NCBI RefSeq assembly: GCF_000016505.1
Contig: NC_009706.1
Span: 930,001 to 994,000 of the forward strand
Direction: 5' to 3'
Length of the DNA stretch: 64,000 nucleotides
Source of the DNA: Clostridium kluyveri DSM 555
GTDB taxonomy: Bacteria > Bacillota > Clostridia > Clostridiales > Clostridiaceae
A program made the position numbers and the translations under genes. Below, one piece after another: positions 8,437-17,700 of this stretch. Under the pieces are notes generated by a model. It ran no database searches, was not told where the DNA came from, and worked only from the letters and a program-made list of their open reading frames with translations. How positions within the stretch are numbered: the first letter of the stretch is position 1; every line of letters starts with the position of its first letter.

Positions 8437-8468
8437 TTGTAAACCAAATTTAAAATAAAGGTTGACTA
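8437..8468. promoter_or_regulatory. BirA-type biotin operator
   Basis: TTGTAAACC at 8437-8445 and GGTTGACTA at 8460-8468 flank 14 bases. The right arm matches the reverse complement of the left at 7 of 9 positions. The form TTGTAAAC-spacer-GTTTACAA is that known for biotin repressor BirA in Gram-positive bacteria, and biotin uptake and synthesis genes follow directly. Confidence 0.8.
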
Positions 8469-8490
8469 TAAGGAGATTATTTAGTATTAT
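8462..8490 (+). promoter_or_regulatory. bioY promoter
   Basis: TTGACT at 8462-8467 and TATTAT at 8485-8490 are 17 bases apart. The -35 box lies inside the right arm of the BirA-type operator, so bound repressor would block RNA polymerase. The start codon of bioY is about 33 bases downstream of the expected transcription start. Confidence 0.65.
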
Positions 8491-8529
8491 TGATACGTAC
8501 AAGCAAATGTTGGAATAGGAGAATGTTTT

Positions 8530-9087
8530 ATGAGAAATACAAGAAATTTAATTTTAGTAGCCATGTTTGCAGCTTTAACAGCAATTGGAGCATTTATTAG
8601 GATACCAATACCATATGTTCCTTTTACTCTGCAATATCTATTTTGTGCTTTAGCTGGTATAATTTTAGGCTCAAAGCTAGGGGCTTTATCACAAATAGTT
8701 TATGTTATTATTGGACTTGTTGGTGTACCTGTCTTTACTGAAGGAGGTGGCTTTAATTATATATTTAAACCTACTTTTGGCTATCTTATAGGTTTTATTA
8801 TAGCGGCTTATGTCATAGGTAAAATAAGAGAAAATGTTAAAGAGCTAACTTTTATCAAGGCAATATTTATGCTGCTCTCAGGTTTGTTTTTTATATATTT
8901 ATTTGGAGTGGTATATTTATATATTAGTTATAATTTATATTTAGGGAAAAACATTTCCTTTTATTTTGCATTTTTTTATGGTTTTGTAGTTTGCATAGCT
9001 GGAGATTTGGTACTAACGATATTTACGGCCTATATTTCAACAAAAATATTACCTGCATTAACAAAAAGTGGACATATTAATATATGA
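8530..9087 (+). CDS. bioY: Biotin transporter substrate-binding membrane protein BioY
   Basis: A 185-aa membrane protein with about six hydrophobic helices. The conserved IPIPYVPFTLQYLFCALAGIILGSKLGALSQ region near residues 24-55 (read in two parts) and VPVFTEGGGFNYIFKPTFGYLIGF near 75-98 are diagnostic of the BioY S-component of ECF transporters, which binds biotin and works with the shared EcfAA'T module encoded elsewhere. It is first in the bioY-bioD-bioA cluster and directly behind a BirA-type operator, so biotin is expected to repress it. ATG with AGGAG before it. Confidence 0.95.
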   Translation: MRNTRNLILVAMFAALTAIGAFIRIPIPYVPFTLQYLFCALAGIILGSKLGALSQIVYVIIGLVGVPVFTEGGGFNYIFKPTFGYLIGFIIAAYVIGKIRENVKELTFIKAIFMLLSGLFFIYLFGVVYLYISYNLYLGKNISFYFAFFYGFVVCIAGDLVLTIFTAYISTKILPALTKSGHINI

Positions 9088-9140
9088 AGGAGTTCCTTAA
9101 GCGAAAGAAATATGTAAATTAAAGATGGAGGGTAGAAAAA

Positions 9141-9866
9141 ATGGCTAAGGGTATATTTATAGTTGGGACGGATACTGATATTGGTAAGACTGTTGTAACT
9201 GCTGGACTTATGCATGTTCTGAGGAGCAGGGGATATAATGCTGTTTACTTTAAAGCAGCCCTAAGTGGTGCTTTAGAAATAGACAATAAGCTTATTCCTA
9301 GCGATACTAAGCTTGTAAGTGATGTGAGTAAATTAGAAGAACCCTATGAAAATATCACACCTTATGTTTATAGGACTGGAGTATCTCCTCACCTTGCAGC
9401 AAGGTTGGAGAATAACCCCATGGATTTAGATATAGTAAAAGAAAAATATGTTTATTTAAAGGAAAAGTATGATTTTATAATTGCTGAGGGCAGTGGTGGA
9501 ATAGTGTGTCCATTGATAGATGATGGAAGAGGAGTATATACTATTGGAAATCTTATTAAGGATTTAAATATGAGCGTTATTATTGTGGCAAGTGCTGGGC
9601 TTGGAACAATAAATCATACAGTGCTTACAGCAAAATATATAGAAAATTTAGGGATTAAAATTGAAGGCATTATAATAAACAAATATGAAAAGGATTTATT
9701 TTATGATGATAATATTGGAATGATAGAAAAAATCACTAAACTACCTATTGTAGCAAAGCTTAAGAATATAAAGGATATGAATGATAACGAGATAGAAGCT
9801 ATAAGAATACATTCTGAAAAGGCGTTTAGTGCTGAGAACATAATAAAGCATATGGAACAATTATAA
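9141..9866 (+). CDS. bioD: Dethiobiotin synthetase
   Basis: A 241-aa ATP-dependent ligase that closes the ureido ring of dethiobiotin from 7,8-diaminopelargonate and CO2. The P-loop GTDTDIGKTVV lies at residues 8-18; the second conserved region is AEGSGGIVCPL near 113-123, and IIINKYEK near 177 contributes to nucleotide binding. Length fits the family. It follows bioY by 53 bases and precedes bioA by 19, so it is probably in the same transcript under BirA control. Confidence 0.95.
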   Translation: MAKGIFIVGTDTDIGKTVVTAGLMHVLRSRGYNAVYFKAALSGALEIDNKLIPSDTKLVSDVSKLEEPYENITPYVYRTGVSPHLAARLENNPMDLDIVKEKYVYLKEKYDFIIAEGSGGIVCPLIDDGRGVYTIGNLIKDLNMSVIIVASAGLGTINHTVLTAKYIENLGIKIEGIIINKYEKDLFYDDNIGMIEKITKLPIVAKLKNIKDMNDNEIEAIRIHSEKAFSAENIIKHMEQL

Positions 9867-9885
9867 TAAAAATTGAGGTGTGACT

Positions 9886-11241
9886 ATGAATGACTATGTA
9901 AAAAGAGATTTAAAATACATATGGCATCCTTGTGGACAAATGAAGGATTATGAGGAATTTAATCCTATAGTTATAGAAAAGGGAGAAGGGGTTTGGCTTT
10001 ATGATATTGAGGGAAATAGATATTTAGACTGTGTATCATCTTGGTGGACAAACACCTTAGGTCACAGTAATAAAAGAATTAACGAGACTATAAAAAAACA
10101 GATAGATAATATTGAACACGTTATATTTGCAAATTTTTCGAATAAGCCTGCAGTAGATTTATCAGAAAAGCTGGTAAATATAACGCCAGATAGACTAGCG
10201 AAAGTATTTTTTTCTGATAATGGTTCTTCAGCGGTAGAAATAGCTTTAAAGATGAGTTTCCATTATCATATGCAAAAGGGAAACACTAAAAAGAAAAGAT
10301 TTGCGGCTTTGAGCGATGCATATCATGGAGAAACTTTAGGTGCTTTGTCTGTTTGTGATATTGATGAGTACAATAAGATATACAACCCTCTTCTTTTAGA
10401 CACTATAAGAGTAGAGGGGCCAGATTGTTATAGGTGTAGATATGGCTGTACTAGAGATAATTGTAATGCAGAGTGCTTTGCAGATATGGAAAAATGTATG
10501 GAAGAAAAACATGATGAAATAAGTGCTGTAATAATTGAACCAATGGTTCAAGGAGCTGCAGGTATGAAGATATATTCACCTAATTATTTAGAGAAACTGC
10601 GTAAAATCTGTGATAAATACGATGTGCATCTTATTGCAGATGAGATTGCAGTTGGTTTTGGCAGAGCTGGAGAGATGTTTGCTTGTAATCATGCCCAAAT
10701 AAGTCCAGACTTTATGTGCCTTTCAAAGGGAATTTCTGCGGGATATATGCCTATGTCCGTGGTTATGACAACAGATGAAATATATGATTGCTTCTATGGT
10801 GATTATAATGAGCAAAAAGCATTTCTTCACAGCCATACCTATGCAGGTAATGCCACAAGTTGTGCCATTGCCTTAGAAAGTTTAAAAATATTAGAAGAGG
10901 ATAATATTATTGAAAACAATCGAAAAAAAGGTAATCTAATAAAAAAACTTACATTGGAAAAGGCAAAAGTATCAAAACATATAGGTGAAGTTAGAAATAT
11001 AGGTATGATAACAGCTGTTGAAATAGTAAAAGACAAGTTCACCAAAAAAAACTATCCTTGGGAGATGAGAGTAGGGTATGAGATTTATAAGATTGCTCTT
11101 AGTAAGGGGTTATTATTAAGACCTATTGGAAATGTTCTTTATTTTATTCCTCCATACATTATTAATGAAGAGGAAATAAAATTTATGGTAAATAAATGCT
11201 TCCAAAGTATAGAAGAGTATTTTATAGAAAATAAATTATAA
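9886..11241 (+). CDS. bioA: Adenosylmethionine-8-amino-7-oxononanoate aminotransferase
   Basis: About 451 aa, a class III PLP aminotransferase that makes 7,8-diaminopelargonate with SAM as amino donor. Diagnostic segments are KYIWHPCGQMKDYEEF near the start, SWWTNTLGH near residue 47, SDNGSSAVEIALKM near 107, DEIAVGFGRAGEMFA near 249 and the PLP lysine in LSKGISAGYMP near 281. A cysteine-rich stretch (CYRCRYGCTRDNCNAEC) near 183-199 looks like a normal clostridial variant. A GTG at 9880 is in frame, but TTGAGG is placed seven bases before the ATG at 9886, so the ATG is preferred. No bioB, bioF or bioC gene is in the window. Confidence 0.95.
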   Translation: MNDYVKRDLKYIWHPCGQMKDYEEFNPIVIEKGEGVWLYDIEGNRYLDCVSSWWTNTLGHSNKRINETIKKQIDNIEHVIFANFSNKPAVDLSEKLVNITPDRLAKVFFSDNGSSAVEIALKMSFHYHMQKGNTKKKRFAALSDAYHGETLGALSVCDIDEYNKIYNPLLLDTIRVEGPDCYRCRYGCTRDNCNAECFADMEKCMEEKHDEISAVIIEPMVQGAAGMKIYSPNYLEKLRKICDKYDVHLIADEIAVGFGRAGEMFACNHAQISPDFMCLSKGISAGYMPMSVVMTTDEIYDCFYGDYNEQKAFLHSHTYAGNATSCAIALESLKILEEDNIIENNRKKGNLIKKLTLEKAKVSKHIGEVRNIGMITAVEIVKDKFTKKNYPWEMRVGYEIYKIALSKGLLLRPIGNVLYFIPPYIINEEEIKFMVNKCFQSIEEYFIENKL

Positions 11242-11292
11242 GTTAAAATTACATAAATAGTAATTATATATTTTAAATCACTGCCTAATAAT

Positions 11293-11330
11293 ACCGACCT
11301 CTTCCTATCTATGAAGAGGTCGGTTTAGTT
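11293..11330 (+). terminator. Rho-independent terminator after bioA
   Basis: A perfect 12-bp stem ACCGACCTCTTC/GAAGAGGTCGGT with an 8-nt loop, followed by TTAGTTATTTT. It may serve the convergent CotS-like gene as well. Confidence 0.85.
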
Positions 11331-11371
11331 ATTTTATAAAAGGTATCAGTTTAAATGTGTCTTGATAGTGA

Positions 11372-12412
11372 TTAATTAATTGTAGTATTAAATTTTTTTT
11401 CTGTATATTTTCCGAGGCCTATTGTAAATTCTAATTGATTAATAGTATTATTAGAAGCTTTTTTTAATAAATAAAAAAAAGAACTCATGTTGCATTTTGT
11501 TATATTATTATAGTAGTCTCTGGATATTTTCCAAAATTTTTGAGGAAAGGATAGGTAAGAAATGATATACTTATAATCGTCCAAAGTTAAACTGGAGACT
11601 TCTTCGTAAAGAGATAAGCATTTTATAGCTGTATTTAAATCCCAGTTAATATTATTTCTCTTTAGAAATCTTCTTAAGAAGTAAGATAAATCATGAGAGC
11701 AATAATCTATGCTGCATTTATCAAAATCTATTACCCAAATTTTATTATTGTTATCGAATATTATATTTTTATTTACATAATCTAAGTGACAAAGGGAAGT
11801 AGTCAAATTATTATAGTTTATATTAGAAGATACTGTAAGTGCTATTTCTGCTAAGGTGGAGTTGACTTCAAAATTCTTTAAAAATAATTTAGAAAATTTG
11901 TCTTGATATCTGAAAGATAAATTTGAACAATTTAAAAGTTGTCTAAAATGTTTTTCAAAGGATGTATATATATTTTGAAAATTATTTCTTTTATAACTTT
12001 TATCTATTGGAATAAAGTTTTTAGATCTATTGTGCATTTTTGCTAGGTTTAAAGTAGTGCTAAATAAATGGGAACTGTTGTCATAATCGCATTTTATACC
12101 ATCTATCCAGGGTGTTAATATGAAAAGCATATTATTGTATTTTACAAAGCGTTCCTTGTGAATTGTGGGCAATATTCTCGGAACATTTATGTTATTTCTA
12201 AATAGCCATTCTATTGCGGAGTATACAAAGAGCAAATTTCCTTCGTCAAAATATACTTTTTTTAAGCAATAATTTTTATTTAAATAAGATATTTTATACA
12301 CTGCTCTTTGTTTGTTTGTGTCTTTAAATTTAATTCTGGTTATATCTGCATTTGCCATATTGTATTTAGGCAGTACATGTTCTTTTACATTTTCCTCAGA
12401 CAATAAATCCAT
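11372..12412 (-). CDS. CotS-family kinase-like spore coat protein
   Basis: A 346-aa protein with the aminoglycoside-phosphotransferase/CotS kinase-like fold. The catalytic loop CHLDYVNKNIIFDN (near residues 218-231) has the H-x-D and N of the family, and VIDFDKCSIDYCSHDLSYFLRR is the D-F-D metal-binding segment. CotS, YutH and relatives are spore coat-associated proteins in Bacillus and clostridia. The target phosphorylated, if any, is unknown. It is a monocistronic minus-strand gene between bioA and dgt, with TAAGGAG before its ATG. A generic small-molecule kinase is the alternative. Confidence 0.75.
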   Translation of the reverse strand: MDLLSEENVKEHVLPKYNMANADITRIKFKDTNKQRAVYKISYLNKNYCLKKVYFDEGNLLFVYSAIEWLFRNNINVPRILPTIHKERFVKYNNMLFILTPWIDGIKCDYDNSSHLFSTTLNLAKMHNRSKNFIPIDKSYKRNNFQNIYTSFEKHFRQLLNCSNLSFRYQDKFSKLFLKNFEVNSTLAEIALTVSSNINYNNLTTSLCHLDYVNKNIIFDNNNKIWVIDFDKCSIDYCSHDLSYFLRRFLKRNNINWDLNTAIKCLSLYEEVSSLTLDDYKYIISYLSFPQKFWKISRDYYNNITKCNMSSFFYLLKKASNNTINQLEFTIGLGKYTEKKFNTTIN

Positions 12413-12525
12413 ACAAAAACTCCTTAAAAAGTTCTTTCCTTATAATAATATTAGAAAGTTTTTTACAATATACGTTCCTTGTTAAAAAAGCAATCTTAAA
12501 TAATAAAGTTTAGGAGATGATTTAT

Positions 12526-13551
12526 ATGAATATAAGACAAAAAATAGAAGATAAAGAAAAGTTGATGCTAATAAAAGAAGCTGCTTTTTCTTCTAACAGC
12601 AAGGGAAGAAAGATAAATGAAGAAAAAGACAATATTAGAACTGATTATATGGTAGATAGAGATAGAATAATACATAGCAAGTCTTTTAGGAGACTTAAAC
12701 ATAAAACTCAGGTATATATAAAGACTCAAGGGGATCATTATAGAACCAGGCTTACCCATACATTGGAAGTAAATCAAATAGGTAAAAGTATAGGTAAGGG
12801 GATAGGATTAAATGAAGATCTAATAGAAGCCATAGCAATGGGACATGATATAGGCCATGTAGCTTTTGCCCACAGCGGAGAAGAATTATTAAATAAACTT
12901 TTGCCTAGAGGATTTAATCACAGTGAAAATAGTGTACGTGTACTTACCAAAATAGAAAAACTAGGTTTAGGATTAAACTTAACTGAAGAAGTTTTAGATG
13001 GAATATTAAATCACAGTGGTTTTTCAAGTAAGTCAAAAGCTATGACATTAGAGGGACAGGTAGTTAGGTATAGTGATAAAATAGCCTATATAAATCATGA
13101 TATAGATGATTCTATAAGAGCAGGACTGTTAGAAGATGAACAGATTCCTTCATATTCAGTGAAAATACTAGGAAATACTAATAGTGAAAGAATAGACACA
13201 CTTGTGAAAGATTGCATTTATACTACTATAGAGAACATTGAAAAAGGAGTGAGAGAGGTATCTCTAAGTGAGGAAGTATTTGAAGCCTTAAATACACTAA
13301 GGGAATTTATGTTTAAAAAAATCTATAGAGGTAATATACTTGAGGATGAGAGAAATAAAGCTAAATTTGTACTAGAACAAGTATTTAATTATTTTTTAAA
13401 AAATCCAGATAAAATGCCTGAATTTTATATAGGTATTGTTGAGAATGAAGGACTTTATAGGGGAGTATCAGATTATATAGCTGGTATGAGTGATGACTAT
13501 TGTATTATGCAATTTAATAACATATATATGCCTAAATTTGTTATATATTGA
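12526..13551 (+). CDS. dgt: Deoxyguanosinetriphosphate triphosphohydrolase-like HD protein
   Basis: About 341 aa, a metal-dependent HD phosphohydrolase of the dGTPase family that releases triphosphate from dNTPs. Conserved features are [14 protein letters not shown] and [12 protein letters not shown] near residues 50-83, the HD pair in [18 protein letters not shown] near 103-120 and the later aspartate in [14 protein letters not shown] near 178. In clostridia and other Firmicutes this gene sits beside dnaG and rpoD. An in-frame ATG at 12517 overlaps the ribosome binding site TAGGAGA, so the ATG at 12526 is chosen. Confidence 0.9.
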   Translation: MNIRQKIEDKEKLMLIKEAAFSSNSKGRKINEEKDNIRTDYMVDRDRIIHSKSFRRLKHKTQVYIKTQGDHYRTRLTHTLEVNQIGKSIGKGIGLNEDLIEAIAMGHDIGHVAFAHSGEELLNKLLPRGFNHSENSVRVLTKIEKLGLGLNLTEEVLDGILNHSGFSSKSKAMTLEGQVVRYSDKIAYINHDIDDSIRAGLLEDEQIPSYSVKILGNTNSERIDTLVKDCIYTTIENIEKGVREVSLSEEVFEALNTLREFMFKKIYRGNILEDERNKAKFVLEQVFNYFLKNPDKMPEFYIGIVENEGLYRGVSDYIAGMSDDYCIMQFNNIYMPKFVIY

Positions 13552-13619
13552 AGAATAATTTTTACTATTATATGGGTAAAATACGAATATAAATATAATA
13601 AAACTAATTTATATATTAG

Positions 13620-13655
13620 ATAAATAATTAATTTAATATTAAATTAATTATTTAT
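13620..13655. repeat. Perfect 36-bp A/T-only palindrome
   Basis: Bases 13620-13637 are the exact reverse complement of 13638-13655, with no G or C. It lies 68 bases past dgt and is followed by TTTTC, so it could be a weak bidirectional terminator or a cruciform-forming site. Confidence 0.6.
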
Positions 13656-13683
13656 TTTCACAGAAGGATATTTAATTTTTATA

Positions 13684-13711
13684 AAGAATATATTATATAT
13701 AATATATTCTT
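13684..13711. repeat. Perfect 28-bp palindrome before dnaG
   Basis: Bases 13684-13697 are the exact reverse complement of 13698-13711; the outer bases read AAGAATAT and ATATTCTT. It is the second uninterrupted palindrome in this 261-base gap. No function is assigned. Confidence 0.6.
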
Positions 13712-13812
13712 ATTAAAAAAAGAAAAATATTTATTTTTAAGGAAGGAATATAGTAATTTATGTCGAATATATTTATTCTTGAGCGTAATAATTTAAGATA
13801 GGGGGGAATTTA

Positions 13813-15585
13813 GTGATATCGGAAGATGTCATTCAAAGAATCAAAGAGGAAAATGACATAGTAGATGTAATATCTGAAAAGGTAAAGCTAAAAAGATCAG
13901 GTAGGAATTATTTGGGGCTATGTCCCTTTCATAATGAAAAAACTCCCTCTTTTAGTGTGTCTAGAGATAAGCAAATATATAAATGTTTCGGATGTGGAGA
14001 GGCAGGCAATGTAATAACTTTTATAATGAAGTCACAAAATTTAAACTTTTTAGAAGCAATAGAATTGTTGGCAGATAGAGTAAATATAGATATAGACTTA
14101 AGTAAAAATAAAAATAATAGAAAAAGTACATTTGAGAATTTATATAAGTTAAATGTAGAGGCAGCTAGATATTTTTTTTATTCTCTAAATAAGAATAAAT
14201 CCGCTAAATCATATCTATTAAACCGGGGTATAACGGAACATACCATAATAAAATTTGGTCTTGGATATTCTAATGATAGTTGGAATCATATGATGAATTT
14301 TTTAAAAGACAAAGGATTTACAGAGTTAGATATGGTTTCAAATGGACTTATAATTAAAAGTGAAAAAGGAAATTATTATGATAGATTTAGAAATAGAATA
14401 ATGTTTCCGGTATTTGACTATAGGGGAAAGATAATAGGATTTGGAGGTAGGGTATTAGATAATTCAAAGCCCAAATACTTAAATTCACCAGAAACTCCTT
14501 TATTTAAAAAAGGTGTAAATCTCTATGGGTTAAATTTTGCTATAAAAAGCAATACATCTAGAACTCTCATAATTGTAGAAGGGTACATGGATTGTATATC
14601 TCTCCATCAATATGGTATAAAAAATGTTGTAGCTTCTTTAGGAACAGCTCTTACTGTAAATCAGGCAAAGCTCATGGCAAAATATGTAGATAAGGTAATA
14701 TTATCCTATGATGCGGATAAGGCAGGTGAAATAGCTACATTGAGAAGTATGAGCATACTTAAAAATGTAGGCTTAGAGGTGAAGATTCTATCTATACCTC
14801 AGGGAAAAGATCCAGATGAATTTATTAGAAATAATGGAAGAGAATCATTTATGGAGCTTATACAAGAAGCTGATGATTTAATAGAGTATAGAATTAAAAA
14901 TATAAAAAAGAATATAGATTTCAATAATTCACAAGATATTGCAAAGTATACAGAAAAAGTGTTAAAAATATTGGTCGAGTTAAATCCCATAGAAAGAGAA
15001 ATACATATAAAGAAGTTATGGGAAGATACAGGTATAAAGGAACAGATACTTCATGACATGTTGAATATAAATGCACAAAAAAATGTAAAAAAAGATGTAA
15101 ATATGAATATAGATATGGGTTTTGGACAAAAATTATATTTAGAACCCGCATATTTAAAGGCAGAGAGAGCTTTTTTGAAGCTTATACTAGAAAATGATGA
15201 AGCTTTTAAATATAGTTTGAATAAAATAGGAAATGGTGAACTTATACTAGAAAGTCATAAAAAAATATATGAATATATAATTGAAAATATGAAGTATGAC
15301 GATGCACAAAAAAGAAAAAAGTATATAGAATTAAAATGTGTAGATATAGATACGTCTAAAGAATGGATAAATATTATGGAAACAGAAGTTCAATATGATA
15401 ATGAAGAATGGATGAATATGTTACATAATTTTATAAATAGAATAAAAAAATATAAATTGGAAGAATATAAAAAAAATATTATTGGAAAAATAAAGGAATA
15501 TGAATCTAAAGGAAATTTGGAAGAATCTCTGAAGTTTGCACAACAGTTGATGGGAATACAAAAAAGAATAGGTGAAATACAGTAA
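13813..15585 (+). CDS. dnaG: DNA primase
   Basis: A 590-aa primase that makes RNA primers at the replication fork. The CHC2 zinc ribbon is C37, H40, C58 and C61; the core has GLGYSNDSWNHM near 157 and the TOPRIM motifs IIVEGYMDCISLHQYG near 254-269 and SYDADKAGEIA near 298. The last ~150 residues are the helicase-interacting domain. The start is GTG with an AGGGGGG just before it. It forms the conserved dgt-dnaG-rpoD group, with rpoD beginning 20 bases after its stop. Confidence 0.97.
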   Translation: MISEDVIQRIKEENDIVDVISEKVKLKRSGRNYLGLCPFHNEKTPSFSVSRDKQIYKCFGCGEAGNVITFIMKSQNLNFLEAIELLADRVNIDIDLSKNKNNRKSTFENLYKLNVEAARYFFYSLNKNKSAKSYLLNRGITEHTIIKFGLGYSNDSWNHMMNFLKDKGFTELDMVSNGLIIKSEKGNYYDRFRNRIMFPVFDYRGKIIGFGGRVLDNSKPKYLNSPETPLFKKGVNLYGLNFAIKSNTSRTLIIVEGYMDCISLHQYGIKNVVASLGTALTVNQAKLMAKYVDKVILSYDADKAGEIATLRSMSILKNVGLEVKILSIPQGKDPDEFIRNNGRESFMELIQEADDLIEYRIKNIKKNIDFNNSQDIAKYTEKVLKILVELNPIEREIHIKKLWEDTGIKEQILHDMLNINAQKNVKKDVNMNIDMGFGQKLYLEPAYLKAERAFLKLILENDEAFKYSLNKIGNGELILESHKKIYEYIIENMKYDDAQKRKKYIELKCVDIDTSKEWINIMETEVQYDNEEWMNMLHNFINRIKKYKLEEYKKNIIGKIKEYESKGNLEESLKFAQQLMGIQKRIGEIQ

Positions 15586-15605
15586 TGGTCAAGGGAGGCA
15601 AGTAA

Positions 15606-16670
15606 ATGAAAGATAAAAGTGCAAAAGTAAAATTAGTTAAGAAGCTCATAGAAAAAGGTAAAAAAAACGGCACTTTAACTTATAAAGAAATAATGGATGA
15701 ATTACAAGAAGTAGATTTAAGTCCACAGCAAATAGAAAAAATATATGAGGTACTTGAATCTATGGGAATAGAAGTGAATGGAGATATGAATGAGCTAGAA
15801 TTAAATGAAAAAAATTTAGATTTATCGGTTCCAGAAGGCATTGCCATAGATGATCCCGTAAGAATGTATCTAAAGGAAATAGGTAAAGTACCTTTGCTTT
15901 TACCTGAAGAAGAAATGTCCCTTGCAAAAAAAATAGAAGAAGGAGATCAAATTGCCAAAAAGAAATTAGCAGAAGCTAATTTAAGACTAGTAGTCAGTAT
16001 AGCAAAAAGGTATGTGGGAAGGGGAATGCTTTTTTTAGATTTAATTCAGGAAGGGAATTTAGGTCTTATAAAGGCGGTGGAAAAATTTGATTATAGGAAA
16101 GGATTTAAGTTTAGTACTTATGCAACCTGGTGGATAAGGCAGGCAATTACAAGGGCAATAGCAGATCAGGCTAGAACTATAAGAATACCAGTTCATATGG
16201 TGGAAACCATAAATAAGCTTATAAGAGTTTCAAGACAGTTACTTCAAGAACTGGGAAGAGAACCGCATGCAGAGGAAGTAGCTAAGATAATGGAGATGCC
16301 CGTGGATAAAGTCAGGGAAATTATGAAAATAGCACAGGAACCAGTATCGTTAGAAACTCCAATTGGAGAAGAAGAAGATAGCCATCTGGGAGACTTTATA
16401 CCTGATGATGAGGCTCCGGCTCCAGCAGAAGCAGCAGCTTTTACTATGCTTAAAGAACAGCTCATAAATGTACTGGATACTTTAACTCCAAGAGAGGAAA
16501 AAGTATTAAGGTTAAGATTTGGATTAGATGATGGAAGAGCAAGGACTTTAGAAGAAGTGGGAAAAGAATTTAATGTAACTAGAGAAAGAATAAGGCAGAT
16601 AGAGGCAAAAGCACTTAGAAAGTTGAGACATCCAAGCAGAAGTAAAAAATTAAAGGATTATCTAGATTAA
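15606..16670 (+). CDS. rpoD: Primary sigma factor, sigma-70/SigA
   Basis: A 354-aa housekeeping sigma factor. Region 1.1 is short (residues ~1-75); region 1.2 contains [17 protein letters not shown]; region 2 contains [19 protein letters not shown] and the -10-binding [20 protein letters not shown]; region 3 follows, and region 4.2 is [20 protein letters not shown]. It directs RNA polymerase to TTGACA/TATAAT promoters such as those before both rRNA operons here. GGGAGG precedes the ATG. Probably cotranscribed with dnaG and ended by a terminator at its 3' end. Confidence 0.98.
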   Translation: MKDKSAKVKLVKKLIEKGKKNGTLTYKEIMDELQEVDLSPQQIEKIYEVLESMGIEVNGDMNELELNEKNLDLSVPEGIAIDDPVRMYLKEIGKVPLLLPEEEMSLAKKIEEGDQIAKKKLAEANLRLVVSIAKRYVGRGMLFLDLIQEGNLGLIKAVEKFDYRKGFKFSTYATWWIRQAITRAIADQARTIRIPVHMVETINKLIRVSRQLLQELGREPHAEEVAKIMEMPVDKVREIMKIAQEPVSLETPIGEEEDSHLGDFIPDDEAPAPAEAAAFTMLKEQLINVLDTLTPREEKVLRLRFGLDDGRARTLEEVGKEFNVTRERIRQIEAKALRKLRHPSRSKKLKDYLD

Positions 16671-16695
16671 AGCACCATTTGCAGGGTGCTTTTAT
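16671..16695 (+). terminator. Rho-independent terminator after rpoD
   Basis: AGCACC and GGTGCT pair around a loop of about 8 bases and run into TTTTATATAT, starting at the base after the rpoD stop codon. Confidence 0.7.
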
Positions 16696-16730
16696 ATATA
16701 GGATATCATTTTAGTGAAAAGTGCAGTTTG

Positions 16731-16739
16731 TGTTATAAT
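16731..16739 (+). promoter_or_regulatory. Extended -10 promoter of the downstream membrane-protein gene
   Basis: TGTTATAAT is a perfect TGn extended -10 box. The -35 region is weak (TTAGTG at 16711). The position fits a transcript starting just before the GTG at 16765. Confidence 0.5.
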
Positions 16740-16764
16740 GGGTATCGAAAAGGTGGTGAACAGT

Positions 16765-17652
16765 GTGAAAATTTATAAGTCAGCAAAAGGGATAGGGGTA
16801 TACATTATATTGGGTGTGTCTATTTTATATAATAGTTTATTAATATTTTTAATACATTATGTAGATTCTTATGAGATATCCATTCTTTTAAAATTCACTT
16901 TAATAGCCATTAATCTATATCAGTTATATTATATTATAGTCTGTGGAACATTAAAATATTTTATAGATACAGAAAATTTATATATAACTAGCATTTTAAA
17001 ACTTAAAAATGAAAAAATTTCTTTTGATAATATTCAAATGTATCAGAAGTCAAAGGGTAGAATTAAGGGAGTAAAGGTATCGGGATATGGTAAAAATAAA
17101 TTTGCCATAGGTAAATCCTTTATTCATAAAATAGGTAATACGCAGATGTTTGTCACTTCAACTGAAAATGTTATATATTTAAAAACAGACACAACAAGTT
17201 ATGCTTTGTCCCCGGAAAATTTTTATGAATTTGAAATGGAGTTGAATAGAAGAAATATATTTTATTCAGAATGGGAAAACAAATTAAGTAAAATTGTTAA
17301 TCCAAGTAGAAAACAAAAGTTCTTTATACCATTTGTAATTACTGCTATAATTATAATTTTAATTACTTTAGAACCAATAATATTATATCTTCATGGAAAT
17401 TTACCTGATAAAATGCCTCTTAGTTTTCGGCCTAATTTTACGACCGTAGAATTTGGGACAGGTAGGCAGTTTGCATTTAAACAAATGAGTTATGGTCTCT
17501 TAAACATGGGGGTATTGTTTTGTATGTATTATGCAGGACATATTTATTCTAGATATGATGAAAAATATTCTTATAAGTTTTTATATGCAGCATTGATAGT
17601 TTCAATAATTTTTTTAGTTATGCAGATAAAGATAATTTATACATTTAGATAA
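16765..17652 (+). CDS. Membrane protein of unknown function, PH-like core
   Basis: About 295 aa. I do not recognise a named family. Two hydrophobic helices lie near the N-terminus (GVYIILGVSILYNSLLIFLI and a second near residues 43-65), a soluble middle of ~120 residues resembles bacterial PH-like domains (DTENLYITSILKLKNEKISF is suggestive), and three more helices follow at the C-terminus (ITAIIIILITLEPIILYL and two more). In-frame starts exist at 16714 and 16738, but they lie before or inside the TATAAT box. The GTG at 16765, with AAAGGTGG ahead, is preferred. It is in an independent transcript upstream of trmK. Confidence 0.65.
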   Translation: MKIYKSAKGIGVYIILGVSILYNSLLIFLIHYVDSYEISILLKFTLIAINLYQLYYIIVCGTLKYFIDTENLYITSILKLKNEKISFDNIQMYQKSKGRIKGVKVSGYGKNKFAIGKSFIHKIGNTQMFVTSTENVIYLKTDTTSYALSPENFYEFEMELNRRNIFYSEWENKLSKIVNPSRKQKFFIPFVITAIIIILITLEPIILYLHGNLPDKMPLSFRPNFTTVEFGTGRQFAFKQMSYGLLNMGVLFCMYYAGHIYSRYDEKYSYKFLYAALIVSIIFLVMQIKIIYTFR

Positions 17653-17700
17653 TATTGAATCTTATGATTTTCAATAAGCCACTTTAGAATGGAGAATTAT

